Source: Actinospica durhamensis
GTDB taxonomy: Bacteria; Actinomycetota; Actinomycetes; Streptomycetales; Catenulisporaceae
NCBI RefSeq assembly: GCF_018139695.1
Contig: NZ_JAGSOG010000011.1
Span: forward strand, 1 to 64,000
Reading direction: 5' to 3'
DNA length: 64,000 nucleotides
In this document: one piece after another, positions 1 to 9,598 of the stretch
How the letters are laid out: each line of letters begins with the position of its first letter
How positions within the stretch are numbered: the stretch's first letter is position 1
Program-made: the position numbers and the translations under genes
The notes under the pieces: model-generated
Database searches by the model: none
The model's input: the letters and a program-made list of their open reading frames with translations, nothing else
What the model was told of the DNA's origin: nothing

Positions 1-54
1 GTGAAAACCTAGGGGGCGGGTGGGCCTTCGAAAGACCCCGACAGACGGAAACAG

Positions 55-861
55 GTGAGTTCGCTGGTCGCCAAGACTCCGGACGGTCCCGCGCCGCCGC
101 CGGTCGTGCAGCGCGTGCGCGTGTGTTACGCCAAGCGCGGCCGACTGAGATTCACCAGCCATCGCGACATCCAACGGGCCTTCGAACGGGCGCTGCGGCG
201 CGCCGAGGTACCGATGGCGTATTCGGCCGGGTTCTCGCCCCATCCGAAGATCTCCTGGGCCGGCGCCGCGCCGACCGGGACGGCCAGCGAGGCCGAGTAC
301 GTGGAGCTTGGGCTGTCCGTGACGGTCGACCCGGAGCGGCTGCGGCGCGATCTCGACGAGGCGCTGCCGCCCGACCTGGACGTGCTCGAGGTGGTCGAAG
401 CCACTGGTGTCGCCCTCGCGGAGCAGTTGGAGGCCTCCATTTGGCGGATCGAGCTGCCCGGGGTCTCCGACGCCGACGCGCTCGCCGCCGTGGGCGCCTT
501 CACCGCGGCCGAGCGGGTGGAGGTCAGGCGGATGACCAAGAACGGAGTGCGTGTGTTCGACGCGCGCGAAGCCGTCCTCGAGTTCGCGACTCTCGACGGG
601 TCGACGCCTGCGTGTGCGATACTGCGAGTGGTTGTCCGGCATACCACCCCCGCGGTGCGTCCCGACGACGTACTGACCGGCCTCGGCGAGGTCGCGGGCC
701 TGGTGCCTCCGGTTCCCCCCAGGGTGACCCGGCTGGCGCAGGGACCGCTGGCCCAGCTGGTGGCGGACGTGCCGACAGCCCCGGATCGCGGCGCTTCGCC
801 GGTGTCCGGGCCGACGGATGTCGCGGCCCCAGGTGTGGAAAACCCAACGCCCGGGGATTGA
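55..861 (+). CDS. TIGR03936/DUF2344 family protein, radical-SAM-linked
   Basis: The N-terminal 200 residues match the DUF2344 (TIGR03936) family, normally encoded right after, or fused to, a radical SAM protein; the molecular role is not established. Recognisable family features are the opening VRVCYAKRGRLRFTSHRD stretch (residues 22-39) and the SAGFSPHPKISWA segment near residue 57. The C-terminal 50 residues are Pro/Ala/Gly-rich and probably disordered. The GTG start at 55 is preceded by a purine-rich GGAAACAG. It lies upstream of the RNase E/G gene on the same strand, a familiar actinobacterial order; the radical SAM partner would be left of the window. Confidence 0.8.
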   Translation: MSSLVAKTPDGPAPPPVVQRVRVCYAKRGRLRFTSHRDIQRAFERALRRAEVPMAYSAGFSPHPKISWAGAAPTGTASEAEYVELGLSVTVDPERLRRDLDEALPPDLDVLEVVEATGVALAEQLEASIWRIELPGVSDADALAAVGAFTAAERVEVRRMTKNGVRVFDAREAVLEFATLDGSTPACAILRVVVRHTTPAVRPDDVLTGLGEVAGLVPPVPPRVTRLAQGPLAQLVADVPTAPDRGASPVSGPTDVAAPGVENPTPGD

Positions 862-1007
862 CTAACCGACCGGCCCGGTGAGCGGACCCCGCGTTCCGAG
901 CCGCCACGACTTTTTGCGTACGACGAGCCCCTGCGCGGCGCCGACGCCCTCTCGTATCCGGGGGAGCGCCCCGAGCGCCCGGGGGCCATGACGGGAGAAC
1001 CGCCCGA

Positions 1008-4000
1008 ATGCTCGACCATGAGCCTGTAGAGAACAACGACAGCGCACCCGAATCCAGGGACGCGTCCGCCGGGGGCGAGGCCTCCGGTACCCGGCCCGCC
1101 GCCAAGCGGGTCCGTCGCCGTGCGGCCAGCCGCCCGGCCGGATCGCCCGACGGCCCGAACCCGGCCGCGGACGCGCCGCAGGAGAGCGCCCCGAGCGCGC
1201 CGGAGCCGGCCGCCGAGGCCGCGCCCGAGACACCCGCCCCGGCCAAGCGCGCCGCGCGCAAGCGCACCGCCAAGAAGACCGCCGCGGCGCCCGAGGCGCC
1301 CGTCCCGACCGAGGTCGAGGCCGAGCCCGCACCCGCCGCCGCACCGGAGCCCGAGCCGGCCCCGGCCGCCGAGGAGCACGCCGAGGCCGCCAAGCCGGTG
1401 GCCAACGCCAAGCGCACCCGCAAGACCGGGGTGAAGCCGGCCAAGCGCGTCTCACGCGCCGCGGCCGCCGCCGAGGCCGAGGCACGGCCCGAATCCACGC
1501 CCGAGCCCGCCGCCGAGACGCCCGCCGTGGTGGTCCCGCTGCCGGAGGATCTCGACGAGGACGAGGCCGAGCAGCTGGTCGAGGCCCTCGCCCAGACCGA
1601 GGGTGCCGAGCAGCAGGACGAGAAGTCGGCCACCACCCCGATGGTGCCGGCCTGGTCCGGCAACCTGTTCCAGGCGCCGGTCGTGCCGATCTCCCCGTTC
1701 CGCCCGGCCGGAGCCCGGCCCGAGCCGCAGCCGCAGCCGCAACCGCAGGCCCCGGCCGCCGAGACCACCGAGGAGGCGGAGGACGGCGAGGAGAACGAGC
1801 AGTCCTCCACCGCCGCCAGCCGGCGCCGCCGCCGCTCGCGCAGCCGCCGCGGTGAGACGGGCGCGCCGGGCGCGAACGCCCCGGAGCAGCCGGCCGAGCA
1901 CGCCGCCGAGTCCGACGCCGAGGACGCCGAGCCGTCCGGCGAGAAGGACAAGGCCGCCGCGCAGCACCCGGATGCCCTCGACCTGCCTGAGGAGTCCAGC
2001 CGTCGCCGCCGTCGGCGCCGTCGCCGCCAGACCGCCGAGGATCTCGCCTCGGGCAACGCGGAGACCGCCGACGACCCGCCGAACACCGTGGTGAAGGTGC
2101 GCGAGCCGCGCCAGCGCCGCTCCTCCGGCGGCCCGGACACGGTGACCACCGAGGACGACGTGATGGGCCTGCGCGGCTCGGTCCGCCTGGTCGCCAAGCA
2201 GCAGCGCCGCCGCGAGGGCCGGGCCACCCGCTCCCGCCGCGCCCCGATCGTCACCGAGGCCGAGTTCCTGGCCCGGCGCGAGTCGGTGGAGCGGATCATG
2301 GTGGTGCGCCAGTCGGCCGGCCGCACCCAGATCGGCGTGCTCGAGGACGGCGTGCTGGTCGAGCACTACGTCAACCGGGAGTCCTCGGTCTCCTACGTGG
2401 GCAACGTCTACCTCGGCAAGGTGCAGAACGTGCTGCCCTCGATGGAGGCGGCGTTCGTCGACATCAACAAGGGCCGCAACGCCGTGCTCTACGCGGGCGA
2501 GGTCAACTTCGACGCGGCGGGCCTGAACGGCCAGCCGCGCCGGATCGAGTCCGCGCTCAAGAGCGGGCAGTCGGTGCTTGTGCAGGTCACCAAGGACCCG
2601 ATCGGCCACAAGGGCGCCCGGCTGACCAGCCAGATCTCGCTGCCCGGCCGCTTCCTGGTGTACATCCCGGGTGGCTCGATGATGGGCATCAGCCGCAAGC
2701 TGCCGGACACCGAGCGGGCCAGGCTCAAGCAGATCCTCAAGAAGGTCGTGCCCGAGGACGGCGGCGTGATCGTGCGCACCGCCGCGGAGGGTGCGAGCGA
2801 GCAGGAGCTGTCCCAGGACGTGGCCCGGCTGGTGGCGCAGTGGGAGGAGATCGAGCGCAAGGCGAAGACCGCCTCGGCTCCGGCGCTGCTGTCCGGCGAG
2901 CCCGACCTGACCGTGCGGGTCGTGCGCGACATCTTCAACGAGGACTTCAGCAAGCTGATCGTCTCCGGCGACTCGGCCTACAAGACCGTGCACGAGTACC
3001 TCACCGGGGTCGCGCCGGAGCTGGCCGAGCGGATCGAGCACTGGACCAGCGAGACCGACGTGTTCTCGGTCTACCGGATCGAGGAGCAGCTGGCCAAGGC
3101 GCTGGACCGGAAGGTCTGGCTGCCCAGCGGCGGCTCGCTGGTGATCGACCGCACCGAGGCGATGGTCGTCATCGACGTCAACACCGGGAAGTTCACCGGG
3201 CAGGGCTCCTCCTCGCTGGAGGAGACCGTCACCCGCAACAACCTGGAGGCGGCCGAGGAGATCGTCCGGCAGCTGCGGCTGCGCGACCTCGGCGGCATCG
3301 TGGTGATCGACTTCATCGACATGGTGCTCGAGTCCAACCGCGACCTGGTGCTGCGGCGCCTGCTCGAGTGCCTGGGCCGGGACCGCACCAAGCACCAGGT
3401 GGCCGAGGTCACCTCGCTGGGCCTGGTGCAGATGACCCGCAAGCGGGTGGGCCAGGGCCTGCTCGAGGCCTTCTCCGAGCCCTGCGAGCACTGCAACGGC
3501 CGCGGCGTGATCGTGCACACCGAGCCGGTGGAGCACCCGGGCAAGCGGCCCGAGCAGCAGCAGTCGGGCAAGCAGGGCAAGGGCCAGAACCAGCCCGCCG
3601 CCGCGCACGTGGAGCACGAGCACGCCGAGAGCCCGGCGAGCCCGGCCGAGGAGGCGCGGTCGCAGGACGGCGCCGGCGAGCAGCACGCGGAGTCGGCCGG
3701 CGAGGGTCGGCGCAGCCGGCGCCGGCGCAAGGCCGCCCGGGCCGCGGGCGCCGCCGAGCAGTCCGACGAGCAGGGTGTGGACGAGGAGCAGGCCGAGCAG
3801 GTCGAAGCCGCGGACGCGGTGGAGGCCGAGGCTCAGACCGAGCCCGAGGCTCAGGCCGCGGACGAGGACGAGGCCGAGCAGGTCGAGACCGCGGCCGAGC
3901 CCGAGGAGCCCGAGGAGCCGGCCGAGCCGCTCAACCTGCGGGCCCACGCCGAGGACCCGGACGCGTTGGAGAACGCGCTGGCCGACTCGGGCCGCCCGCG

Positions 4001-4052
4001 GCGCCGGGCGCGCCGGGCGGCCTCCCGTCCGGCCGGGGCCCCCTCGGCCTGA
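1008..4052 (+). CDS. rne: Ribonuclease E/G family endoribonuclease
   Basis: Single-strand-specific endoribonuclease for rRNA/tRNA processing and mRNA decay, 1014 aa. The catalytic core lies in the middle, as in other actinobacterial RNase E proteins. Residues about 1-420 form an Ala/Pro/Glu-rich, Arg-patched disordered arm. An S1 domain follows (about 465-545, GNVYLGKVQNVLPSMEAAFV). The Mg-binding aspartates are in VVIDVNTGKFTG (about 720) and GGIVVIDFIDM (about 762). The Zn-link CxxC is C826/C829 in CEHCNGRG. The C-terminal 170 residues are again acidic and Arg-rich. The start MLDHEP resembles the MLE/MLD starts of relatives. A strong hairpin terminator follows. Confidence 0.95.
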   Translation: MLDHEPVENNDSAPESRDASAGGEASGTRPAAKRVRRRAASRPAGSPDGPNPAADAPQESAPSAPEPAAEAAPETPAPAKRAARKRTAKKTAAAPEAPVPTEVEAEPAPAAAPEPEPAPAAEEHAEAAKPVANAKRTRKTGVKPAKRVSRAAAAAEAEARPESTPEPAAETPAVVVPLPEDLDEDEAEQLVEALAQTEGAEQQDEKSATTPMVPAWSGNLFQAPVVPISPFRPAGARPEPQPQPQPQAPAAETTEEAEDGEENEQSSTAASRRRRRSRSRRGETGAPGANAPEQPAEHAAESDAEDAEPSGEKDKAAAQHPDALDLPEESSRRRRRRRRRQTAEDLASGNAETADDPPNTVVKVREPRQRRSSGGPDTVTTEDDVMGLRGSVRLVAKQQRRREGRATRSRRAPIVTEAEFLARRESVERIMVVRQSAGRTQIGVLEDGVLVEHYVNRESSVSYVGNVYLGKVQNVLPSMEAAFVDINKGRNAVLYAGEVNFDAAGLNGQPRRIESALKSGQSVLVQVTKDPIGHKGARLTSQISLPGRFLVYIPGGSMMGISRKLPDTERARLKQILKKVVPEDGGVIVRTAAEGASEQELSQDVARLVAQWEEIERKAKTASAPALLSGEPDLTVRVVRDIFNEDFSKLIVSGDSAYKTVHEYLTGVAPELAERIEHWTSETDVFSVYRIEEQLAKALDRKVWLPSGGSLVIDRTEAMVVIDVNTGKFTGQGSSSLEETVTRNNLEAAEEIVRQLRLRDLGGIVVIDFIDMVLESNRDLVLRRLLECLGRDRTKHQVAEVTSLGLVQMTRKRVGQGLLEAFSEPCEHCNGRGVIVHTEPVEHPGKRPEQQQSGKQGKGQNQPAAAHVEHEHAESPASPAEEARSQDGAGEQHAESAGEGRRSRRRRKAARAAGAAEQSDEQGVDEEQAEQVEAADAVEAEAQTEPEAQAADEDEAEQVETAAEPEEPEEPAEPLNLRAHAEDPDALENALADSGRPRRRARRAASRPAGAPSA

Positions 4053-4097
4053 CCCGCCGTGGCCACGCCTCCCGCGTGACCAGCACCTGAACGAAAA

Positions 4098-4125
4098 CCG
4101 CGACCCGGCTTCGGCCGGGTCGCGG
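4098..4125 (+). terminator. Hairpin terminator after RNase E/G gene
   Basis: A perfect 12-bp GC-rich stem (CCGCGACCCGGC / GCCGGGTCGCGG) closed by a TTCG tetraloop lies 46 nt after the rne stop. There is no T-tract, as is common in high-GC actinomycetes. It separates rne from the rplU promoter. Confidence 0.85.
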
Positions 4126-4141
4126 CGCGCCAGGGCCGGTT

Positions 4142-4171
4142 TGACCCGGATGCGACAAGCCACGTAATCTG
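4142..4171 (+). promoter_or_regulatory. Probable rplU-rpmA promoter
   Basis: TTGACC (4142-4147), 18-nt spacer, TAATCT (4166-4171). The hexamers and spacing are identical to the groES promoter in this window. Transcription would start near 4178, leaving a leader of about 175 nt before rplU. Confidence 0.65.
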
Positions 4172-4319
4172 GAGCGTCGGCGTGTCGTGGCCGCTCAAGC
4201 CACAGACTCGCCTTTTATTGACCAGCCTCGCGTTGGCAGACTCCGTGTCCGGATCCCAGCGGCGCCCTGCGCCCGCCCCCGTGACAGTCGGGAGAGAGTT
4301 GCGCGCTGGCCAGACGCAG

Positions 4320-4339
4320 ACCCGCGCAGCGACGCGGGT
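4320..4339 (+). other. Hairpin just upstream of the rplU ribosome-binding site
   Basis: ACCCGCG / CGCGGGT, a 7-bp stem with a 6-nt loop, ends at the GGGAAG that would serve as Shine-Dalgarno for the GTG at 4355. In a leader of about 175 nt before a ribosomal protein gene it could be an autoregulatory fold. That role is inference. Confidence 0.4.
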
Positions 4340-4354
4340 GGGAAGTGGTAAATC

Positions 4355-4672
4355 GTGTACGCGATCGTCCGCAGTGGCGGCAGGCAGCACAAGGTCGCCA
4401 TCGGCGACATCGTCGAGGTCGACCGTATCGTCGGCAAGCCCGGCGCTCCCGTCGACTTCAAGGCGCTGCTCGTGGTGGACGGTGACCAGGTCACCTCCGA
4501 CCCGTGGGTGCTCGAGGGCGTGAAGATCTCCGGCGAGATCGTCGCCGAGGTCAAGGCCGCCAAGATCGACATCCTCAAGTACAAGAACAAGACCGGCTAC
4601 CGGGTGCGGCAGGGTCACCGCCAGAAGTACACCCAGGTCAAGGTCACGTCCATCGAGACCGGGAAGAAGTAA
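4355..4672 (+). CDS. rplU: 50S ribosomal protein L21
   Basis: Large-subunit ribosomal protein binding 23S rRNA, 105 aa, normal length. It begins [20 protein letters not shown], the L21 signature start, and ends with the basic [20 protein letters not shown] region. The GTG start is preceded by GGGAAG. Four nt separate it from rpmA and the two are clearly co-transcribed. A long leader with a hairpin lies upstream, so translational autoregulation is possible. Confidence 0.97.
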   Translation: MYAIVRSGGRQHKVAIGDIVEVDRIVGKPGAPVDFKALLVVDGDQVTSDPWVLEGVKISGEIVAEVKAAKIDILKYKNKTGYRVRQGHRQKYTQVKVTSIETGKK

Positions 4673-4676
4673 CGAC

Positions 4677-4931
4677 ATGGCACACAAGAAGGGCGCCTCG
4701 TCCACCCGGAACGGGCGCGACTCCAACGCTCAGCGACTCGGCGTCAAGCGCTTCGGCGGCCAGGTCGTGAACGCCGGCGAGATCATCCTGCGCCAGCGCG
4801 GCACCCACTTCCACCCGGGCGTGAACGTCGGCCGCGGCAAGGACGACACCCTGTTCGCGCTGGCCGGCGGCGCCGTCCAGTTCGGCACCCACCGTGGCCG
4901 CAAGGTCATCAACGTGGTGGCGTCCGTCTGA
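4677..4931 (+). CDS. rpmA: 50S ribosomal protein L27
   Basis: Large-subunit protein whose N-terminus reaches toward the peptidyl-transferase centre, 84 aa. It starts [20 protein letters not shown], the mature-type L27 N-terminus without the cleaved extension seen in Firmicutes. It continues with the conserved [20 protein letters not shown]. It directly follows rplU and is followed by a terminator. Confidence 0.97.
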   Translation: MAHKKGASSTRNGRDSNAQRLGVKRFGGQVVNAGEIILRQRGTHFHPGVNVGRGKDDTLFALAGGAVQFGTHRGRKVINVVASV

Positions 4932-4985
4932 GCACGGTGCACACGAACGCGTGAGGCGAACTCACGCGACGCGCATCCTTCGGTG

Positions 4986-5019
4986 AGCCGGGTCCATCGG
5001 ACCCGGCTTATCGTTTTTT
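4986..5019 (+). terminator. Rho-independent terminator between rpmA and obg
   Basis: A 10-bp stem AGCCGGGTCC / GGACCCGGCT with a 3-nt loop is followed by a run of six T (5014-5019), a classical intrinsic terminator. It separates the ribosomal pair from obg. Confidence 0.85.
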
Positions 5020-5057
5020 CACACGCCTCACCCGCCTTATCGTCAGGAGAAATACCG

Positions 5058-6446
5058 ATGGCCAGCTTCGTGGACCGCGTGGTGCTCAGTGTCGCCGCCG
5101 GCAAGGGCGGCCACGGCTGCGCCTCGGTGCACCGGGAGAAGTTCAAGCCGCTCGGCGGCCCGGACGGGGGCAACGGCGGGAACGGCGGCGACGTCGTGCT
5201 TGTGGTGGACGCGGGTGTGACCTCGCTGCTCGACTACCACTTCTCCCCGCACCGCACCGCCGGCAACGGCCGTCCGGGCGCGGGCGGGCACCGACAGGGG
5301 GCGAACGGCGCGGACGTGGTGCTGCCGGTGCCGAGCGGCACCGTGGTCAAGACGCGCGCGGGCGAGCTGGTGGCCGACCTGATCGGCGCAGGCTCCCGGC
5401 TGGTACTCGCTCAGGGCGGGGCCGGCGGGCTCGGCAACGCCGCGCTGTCCAACACCAAGCGCAAGGCTCCCGGCTTCGCCCTGCTGGGCGAGGACGGCGA
5501 GGGCGGCGGCGAGTACGTGCTCGAGCTCAAGTCGGTGGCCGACGTGGCCCTGATCGGCTACCCCAGCGCGGGCAAGAGCTCGCTGGTCGCGGCGATGAGC
5601 GCGGCCAAGCCGAAGATCGCGGACTACCCGTTCACCACGCTGGTGCCGAACCTGGGCGTGGTGCAGTCCGCCGGGCACGTGTTCACCATGGCGGACGTGC
5701 CCGGCCTGATCCCGGGCGCGAGCCAGGGCAAGGGCCTGGGCCACGAGTTCCTGCGCCACATCGAGCGGTGCGCGGTGCTCGTGCACGTGCTGGACTGCGC
5801 GACGCTCGAGTCGGACCGGGACCCGATCAGCGACTTCGACACGATCGAGGCGGAGCTCGCCGCGTACGAGGCGACCATCCCGGACGACCAGCACGGCGAC
5901 TACGGCCGGCTGACCGAGCGCCCGCGCCTGGTCGTGCTCAACAAGACCGACATCCCCGACGGCAAGGACCTGGCCGAACTGGTGCGCACCGAGCTCGAGG
6001 GCCGCGGTCTGCGCGTGTTCGAGGTCTCCGCGGTCAGCCACGCGGGCCTGAAGGAACTCGGCTACGCGCTGGTCGAGATCGTCGAGCAGGCGCGCGCGGC
6101 CCGGCCCGAGGTGGTCGAGGAGCGGATCGTGCTGCGGCCGCGGGCGGTGGACGAGGCCCCCTTCAAGCTGCGCTTCGAGGACGACCACTACGTGGTGCTC
6201 AGCCGCAAGGCCGAGCGCTGGATCAAGCAGACCGACTTCCAGAACGACGAGGCCGTCGGCTACCTGGCCGAGCGGCTCTACAAGCTGGGGATCGAGCAGG
6301 CGCTGCTGGAGATGGGCGCTCGCGAGGGCGACGAGGTCGTCATCGGCGACGGGCCGGAGGCCGTGGTCTTCGACTGGCGCCCGACGCTGTCCGGCGGCGC
6401 GGAGCACCTCGGGCCGCGTGGGCAGGACGACCGTCTTTACGGTTAA
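5058..6446 (+). CDS. obg: GTPase Obg
   Basis: Ribosome-associated essential GTPase linked to 50S assembly, growth control and, in Streptomyces, the onset of differentiation; 462 aa. An N-terminal glycine-rich Obg fold (residues 1-160) is followed by the G domain, with P-loop GYPSAGKSS (about 167), G3 [10 protein letters not shown] and G4 NKTD. A C-terminal OCT domain follows (about 360-440). The ATG at 5058 is chosen because AGGAGA lies 7 nt upstream and [12 protein letters not shown] is the usual Obg start; an in-frame GTG at 4983 would fall inside the terminator. Confidence 0.96.
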   Translation: MASFVDRVVLSVAAGKGGHGCASVHREKFKPLGGPDGGNGGNGGDVVLVVDAGVTSLLDYHFSPHRTAGNGRPGAGGHRQGANGADVVLPVPSGTVVKTRAGELVADLIGAGSRLVLAQGGAGGLGNAALSNTKRKAPGFALLGEDGEGGGEYVLELKSVADVALIGYPSAGKSSLVAAMSAAKPKIADYPFTTLVPNLGVVQSAGHVFTMADVPGLIPGASQGKGLGHEFLRHIERCAVLVHVLDCATLESDRDPISDFDTIEAELAAYEATIPDDQHGDYGRLTERPRLVVLNKTDIPDGKDLAELVRTELEGRGLRVFEVSAVSHAGLKELGYALVEIVEQARAARPEVVEERIVLRPRAVDEAPFKLRFEDDHYVVLSRKAERWIKQTDFQNDEAVGYLAERLYKLGIEQALLEMGAREGDEVVIGDGPEAVVFDWRPTLSGGAEHLGPRGQDDRLYG

Positions 6447-6514
6447 GAGGTTGAGCCGGGTGAGCCGGGGCGTCTCGCCATGAGGCGCGCGCCCGCTCAC
6501 TCTGTGAAATCGGT

Positions 6515-6544
6515 TTGGGTCGCTTCGCCCGGCGCGGGCACAAT
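6515..6544 (+). promoter_or_regulatory. Probable promoter of a leaderless proB transcript
   Basis: TTGGGT (6515-6520), 18-nt spacer, CACAAT (6539-6544), then 6 nt to the GTG at 6551. No Shine-Dalgarno precedes that GTG. The geometry places the transcript start on or next to the start codon. Confidence 0.5.
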
Positions 6545-6550
6545 GGCCTG

Positions 6551-7666
6551 GTGAGCACGTTGCAGCAGGTCGTCGGCGCGCGCCGGATCGTGGTCAAGGT
6601 GGGTTCGTCCTCGCTGACCACCACGGGCGGCGGGCTGGACGGCAGCCGCGTGGACGCGCTGGTGGACGCGCTGGCCGAGACGGTGCCCGGCGCCGAGGTG
6701 GTGCTGGTCTCCTCGGGGGCCATCGCGGCGGGCCTGGCTCCGCTGGGGCTGACCCGGCGGCCGAAGGACCTGGCCACGCAGCAGGCGGCGGCGAGTGTGG
6801 GGCAGGGGCTGCTGATCGCGCGCTACACCCAGTCCTTCGCGCGGCACGGGCGGCGGGTCGGGCAGGTGCTGCTGACGGCGGACGACGTCACCCGTCGCTC
6901 GCACTACCGCAACGCGGTCAACACGCTCAACAAGCTGCTCGAGCTGGGCGTGGTGCCGATCGTGAACGAGAACGACACCGTGGCCACGCAGGAGATCCGC
7001 TTCGGCGACAACGACCGGCTGGCCGCGCTGGTGGCGCACCTGGTGGACGCGGAGCTGCTGCTCCTGCTGTCCGACGTGGACGCGCTCTACGACGGGGATC
7101 CGAGCCGGCCGGGCACCAGCCCGATCCGCGAGGTGCGCGGGCCACAGGACCTGGCCGGGGTCTCGGTCGGCTCCGCCGGGAAGGCCGGCGTGGGCACGGG
7201 CGGCATGGTCACCAAGGTGGAGGCAGCCCGGATCGCGACCGGCGCCGGGATCCCGGTCGTGCTGACCACCGCCGCCTACGCCGCGCGGGCACTGCGCGGG
7301 GAGCCGGTGGGCACGCTCTTCCACCGCACCGGGGAACGCGGCGGCGCGCGGCGGCTGTGGCTGGCACACGCCACCGCAGGGCGCGGAGTACTCACCCTCG
7401 ATCAGGGCGCAGTGGCGGCCGTCACCGAACGCGGGTCCTCGCTGCTGCCGGCCGGGATCACCGAGGTGACCGGCAGTTTCGTCGCCGGAGAGCCGGTGGA
7501 CCTGCACGGGCCGGACGGCCGGCTGGTCGGGCGCGGCCTGGTCAACTACGACGCGGCCGAACTGCCCGCGCTGCTCGGCCGCTCCACCCGGGAGCTGGCC
7601 GCCGAACTCGGCCCGCACTACGAGCGCGAGGTGGTCCACCGGGACGACCTCGTGGCGTTCCCCTGA
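6551..7666 (+). CDS. proB: Glutamate 5-kinase
   Basis: First step of proline synthesis, ATP-dependent phosphorylation of glutamate; 371 aa, normal for the kinase plus C-terminal PUA form. The amino-acid kinase fold starts IVVKVGSSSLT. NENDTV and FGDNDRLAALV carry substrate-binding residues, and GTGGMVTKVEAA is the conserved late motif. The PUA domain covers about residues 275-365. I chose the GTG at 6551 because VSTLQQVV leads directly into the fold and a promoter lies just before it. It is followed after 31 nt by proA. Confidence 0.95.
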   Translation: MSTLQQVVGARRIVVKVGSSSLTTTGGGLDGSRVDALVDALAETVPGAEVVLVSSGAIAAGLAPLGLTRRPKDLATQQAAASVGQGLLIARYTQSFARHGRRVGQVLLTADDVTRRSHYRNAVNTLNKLLELGVVPIVNENDTVATQEIRFGDNDRLAALVAHLVDAELLLLLSDVDALYDGDPSRPGTSPIREVRGPQDLAGVSVGSAGKAGVGTGGMVTKVEAARIATGAGIPVVLTTAAYAARALRGEPVGTLFHRTGERGGARRLWLAHATAGRGVLTLDQGAVAAVTERGSSLLPAGITEVTGSFVAGEPVDLHGPDGRLVGRGLVNYDAAELPALLGRSTRELAAELGPHYEREVVHRDDLVAFP

Positions 7667-7697
7667 CCGCGCATCCCTCCCATCCTGAGGATCGAAG

Positions 7698-8963
7698 ATG
7701 ACGAATACGGTGACCGACGCGGCACTGGCCGCGCGCGAAGCGGCTGCCGAGCTGGCCGTATGCACCCGGGCGCAGAAGGACCGGGCGCTGCGGGCGATGG
7801 CGGACGCGCTGGTGGAGCAGGCGCCGCGGCTGCTGGCCGCCAACGCCGGGGACGTGGCGCGGGCCGAGGCGGCGGGGACCGACACGGGCATCGTGGACCG
7901 GCTTCGGCTGACCCAGGCCAGGATCGAGTCCATCGCCGAGGCGCTGCGCGAGGTCACCGCGCTGCCCGACCCGGTCGGCGAGGTCGTGCGCGGCTCTACC
8001 CTGCCGAACGGGCTCGAGCTGCGGCAGGTGCGCGTGCCGTTCGGCGTGGTCGGGATCATCTACGAGGCCAGGCCGAACGTGACCGTGGACGCGGCGGGCC
8101 TGTGTCTGAAGTCCGGCAACGCGGTGCTGCTGCGCGGCTCGTCCTCGGCCAGGGAGTCGAACACCGCGCTGGTCGCGGTGCTGCGCGAGGCCCTGACGAG
8201 CAGCGGTCTTCCGGCCGACGCGGTGCAGCTGGTGCCCGGCGACACGCACGACTCGGTGACCGAACTGCTGCGGGCGCGCGGACTGGTGGACGTGGTGATC
8301 CCGCGCGGCGGGGCGGCGCTGATCCGCAACGTGGTGCAGAACGCGATCGTGCCGGTGATCGAGACCGGGGTCGGCAACTGCCACGTCTACGTGGACGCCG
8401 ACGCCGATCCCGAGCTGGCGGTGGAACTGCTGGTGGATTCGAAGGCGCAGCGGCCCAGTGTGTGCAACGCGGCCGAGACCTTCCTGGTGCACAAGGACAT
8501 CGCGGACGTCTTCGTGCCGAAGGCGTTGGAGGCGCTCAAGGACGCGGGCGTGACCGTGCACGGCGACGCGAGCATCGCGGCGTACTCGGCCGACGTGGTC
8601 GCGGCGCAGGAGTCTGATTTCGAGGACGAATACCTCTCGCTGGACATCGCGGCGACGGTGGTGGACTCGCTGGATGCGGCGGTGGCGCACATCCGCAAGT
8701 ACTCCAGCGGCCACACCGAGGTGATCGTGACCCAGTCGCAGGCGGCGGCACGGGCGTTCACCGCGCGGGTGGACGCGGCGGCCGTGATCGTCAACGCCTC
8801 CACCCGGTTCACCGACGGCGGCGAGTTCGGATTCGGCGCGGAGATCGGCATCTCCACCCAGAAGCTGCACGCGCGCGGCCCGATGGGACTGCCGGAACTG
8901 ACTTCCACCAAGTACATCGTGATCGGCGACGGCCAGACCCGCGCCCGCAACGCCAGCAGCTGA
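7698..8963 (+). CDS. proA: Gamma-glutamyl phosphate reductase
   Basis: NADPH-dependent reduction of glutamyl-5-phosphate to the semialdehyde, second step of proline synthesis; 421 aa. Aldehyde-dehydrogenase-like fold with [27 protein letters not shown] and the catalytic cysteine C256 in [10 protein letters not shown]. It ends with the usual [19 protein letters not shown]. The ATG start has GGATCGAAG upstream. It forms an operon with proB. Confidence 0.96.
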   Translation: MTNTVTDAALAAREAAAELAVCTRAQKDRALRAMADALVEQAPRLLAANAGDVARAEAAGTDTGIVDRLRLTQARIESIAEALREVTALPDPVGEVVRGSTLPNGLELRQVRVPFGVVGIIYEARPNVTVDAAGLCLKSGNAVLLRGSSSARESNTALVAVLREALTSSGLPADAVQLVPGDTHDSVTELLRARGLVDVVIPRGGAALIRNVVQNAIVPVIETGVGNCHVYVDADADPELAVELLVDSKAQRPSVCNAAETFLVHKDIADVFVPKALEALKDAGVTVHGDASIAAYSADVVAAQESDFEDEYLSLDIAATVVDSLDAAVAHIRKYSSGHTEVIVTQSQAAARAFTARVDAAAVIVNASTRFTDGGEFGFGAEIGISTQKLHARGPMGLPELTSTKYIVIGDGQTRARNASS

Positions 8964-9108
8964 ACCGTGGAAGGGGTCTGGTCAGTCGAGGTCCGATCAG
9001 TCTCGTGAGACGCGGATCGACGTGCGGGACTGTGACACAACAGAGGGAAACACGCCACAACTTCACCAAACCCTACTGATCAAGCTACAAATTGGTTACA
9101 GTGCGGCA

Positions 9109-9507
9109 ATGGCCGATAGTGAGCTTTCAGGCAACGGTGCCTCGGAGCCAGGCCGCATTCCCGGGCAGCGCAGCCGCCACTGCGGAGCCCCCGAAAGCGA
9201 CGTGGAATGGGTGCCGGCGAACGTCACGACCACGACGGACGCCCGTGTCGAAGAGATCGATTACGTGGAGCTGGACGAGGCTTTCGTGCGAGCGGCGCAC
9301 GTGCACGAAGCCTCGGCCGAGGCACGCTGGATGGAGAGCTTCTTCCAGTGCGAGAGCGTGGATCCGCACACCCCCGCCCCCGGGGTGAGCTGGACCGTAC
9401 GACCGTCCCGACATCTCAGAGCCCTGCGTCCGAGCTCGGTGTGGCTGCTGGTGGGCCTGTTCACGGTGACCACCTCGCTGCTCGTCGGCCTCGGCTCCGT
9501 GCGCTGA
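9109..9507 (+). CDS. Small tail-anchored membrane protein, unknown function
   Basis: 132 aa, soluble N-terminus and one C-terminal membrane segment (about 108-128, SVWLLVGLFTVTTSLLVGL). I recognise no family. The ATG at 9109 is preferred over an in-frame GTG at 9022 because TACAGT ends 6 nt before it, the layout of a leaderless actinobacterial transcript. It sits after proA with a 145-nt gap and converges on glpD. Confidence 0.6.
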   Translation: MADSELSGNGASEPGRIPGQRSRHCGAPESDVEWVPANVTTTTDARVEEIDYVELDEAFVRAAHVHEASAEARWMESFFQCESVDPHTPAPGVSWTVRPSRHLRALRPSSVWLLVGLFTVTTSLLVGLGSVR

Positions 9508-9598
9508 GCCCGGTACTGGGCACGGCACAGGGCACAGCACGGCGCGCCGACCACCGGACGCCGCAGAGCCCTGACCCACAACCCAACAGCCCCCTGAT

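Noticed and set aside
1452-4163. Very long minus-strand ORF opposite rne
   Set aside because: Antisense open frame produced by high GC. Its product is an Arg/His/Leu-rich low-complexity shadow, while the plus strand encodes RNase E/G.
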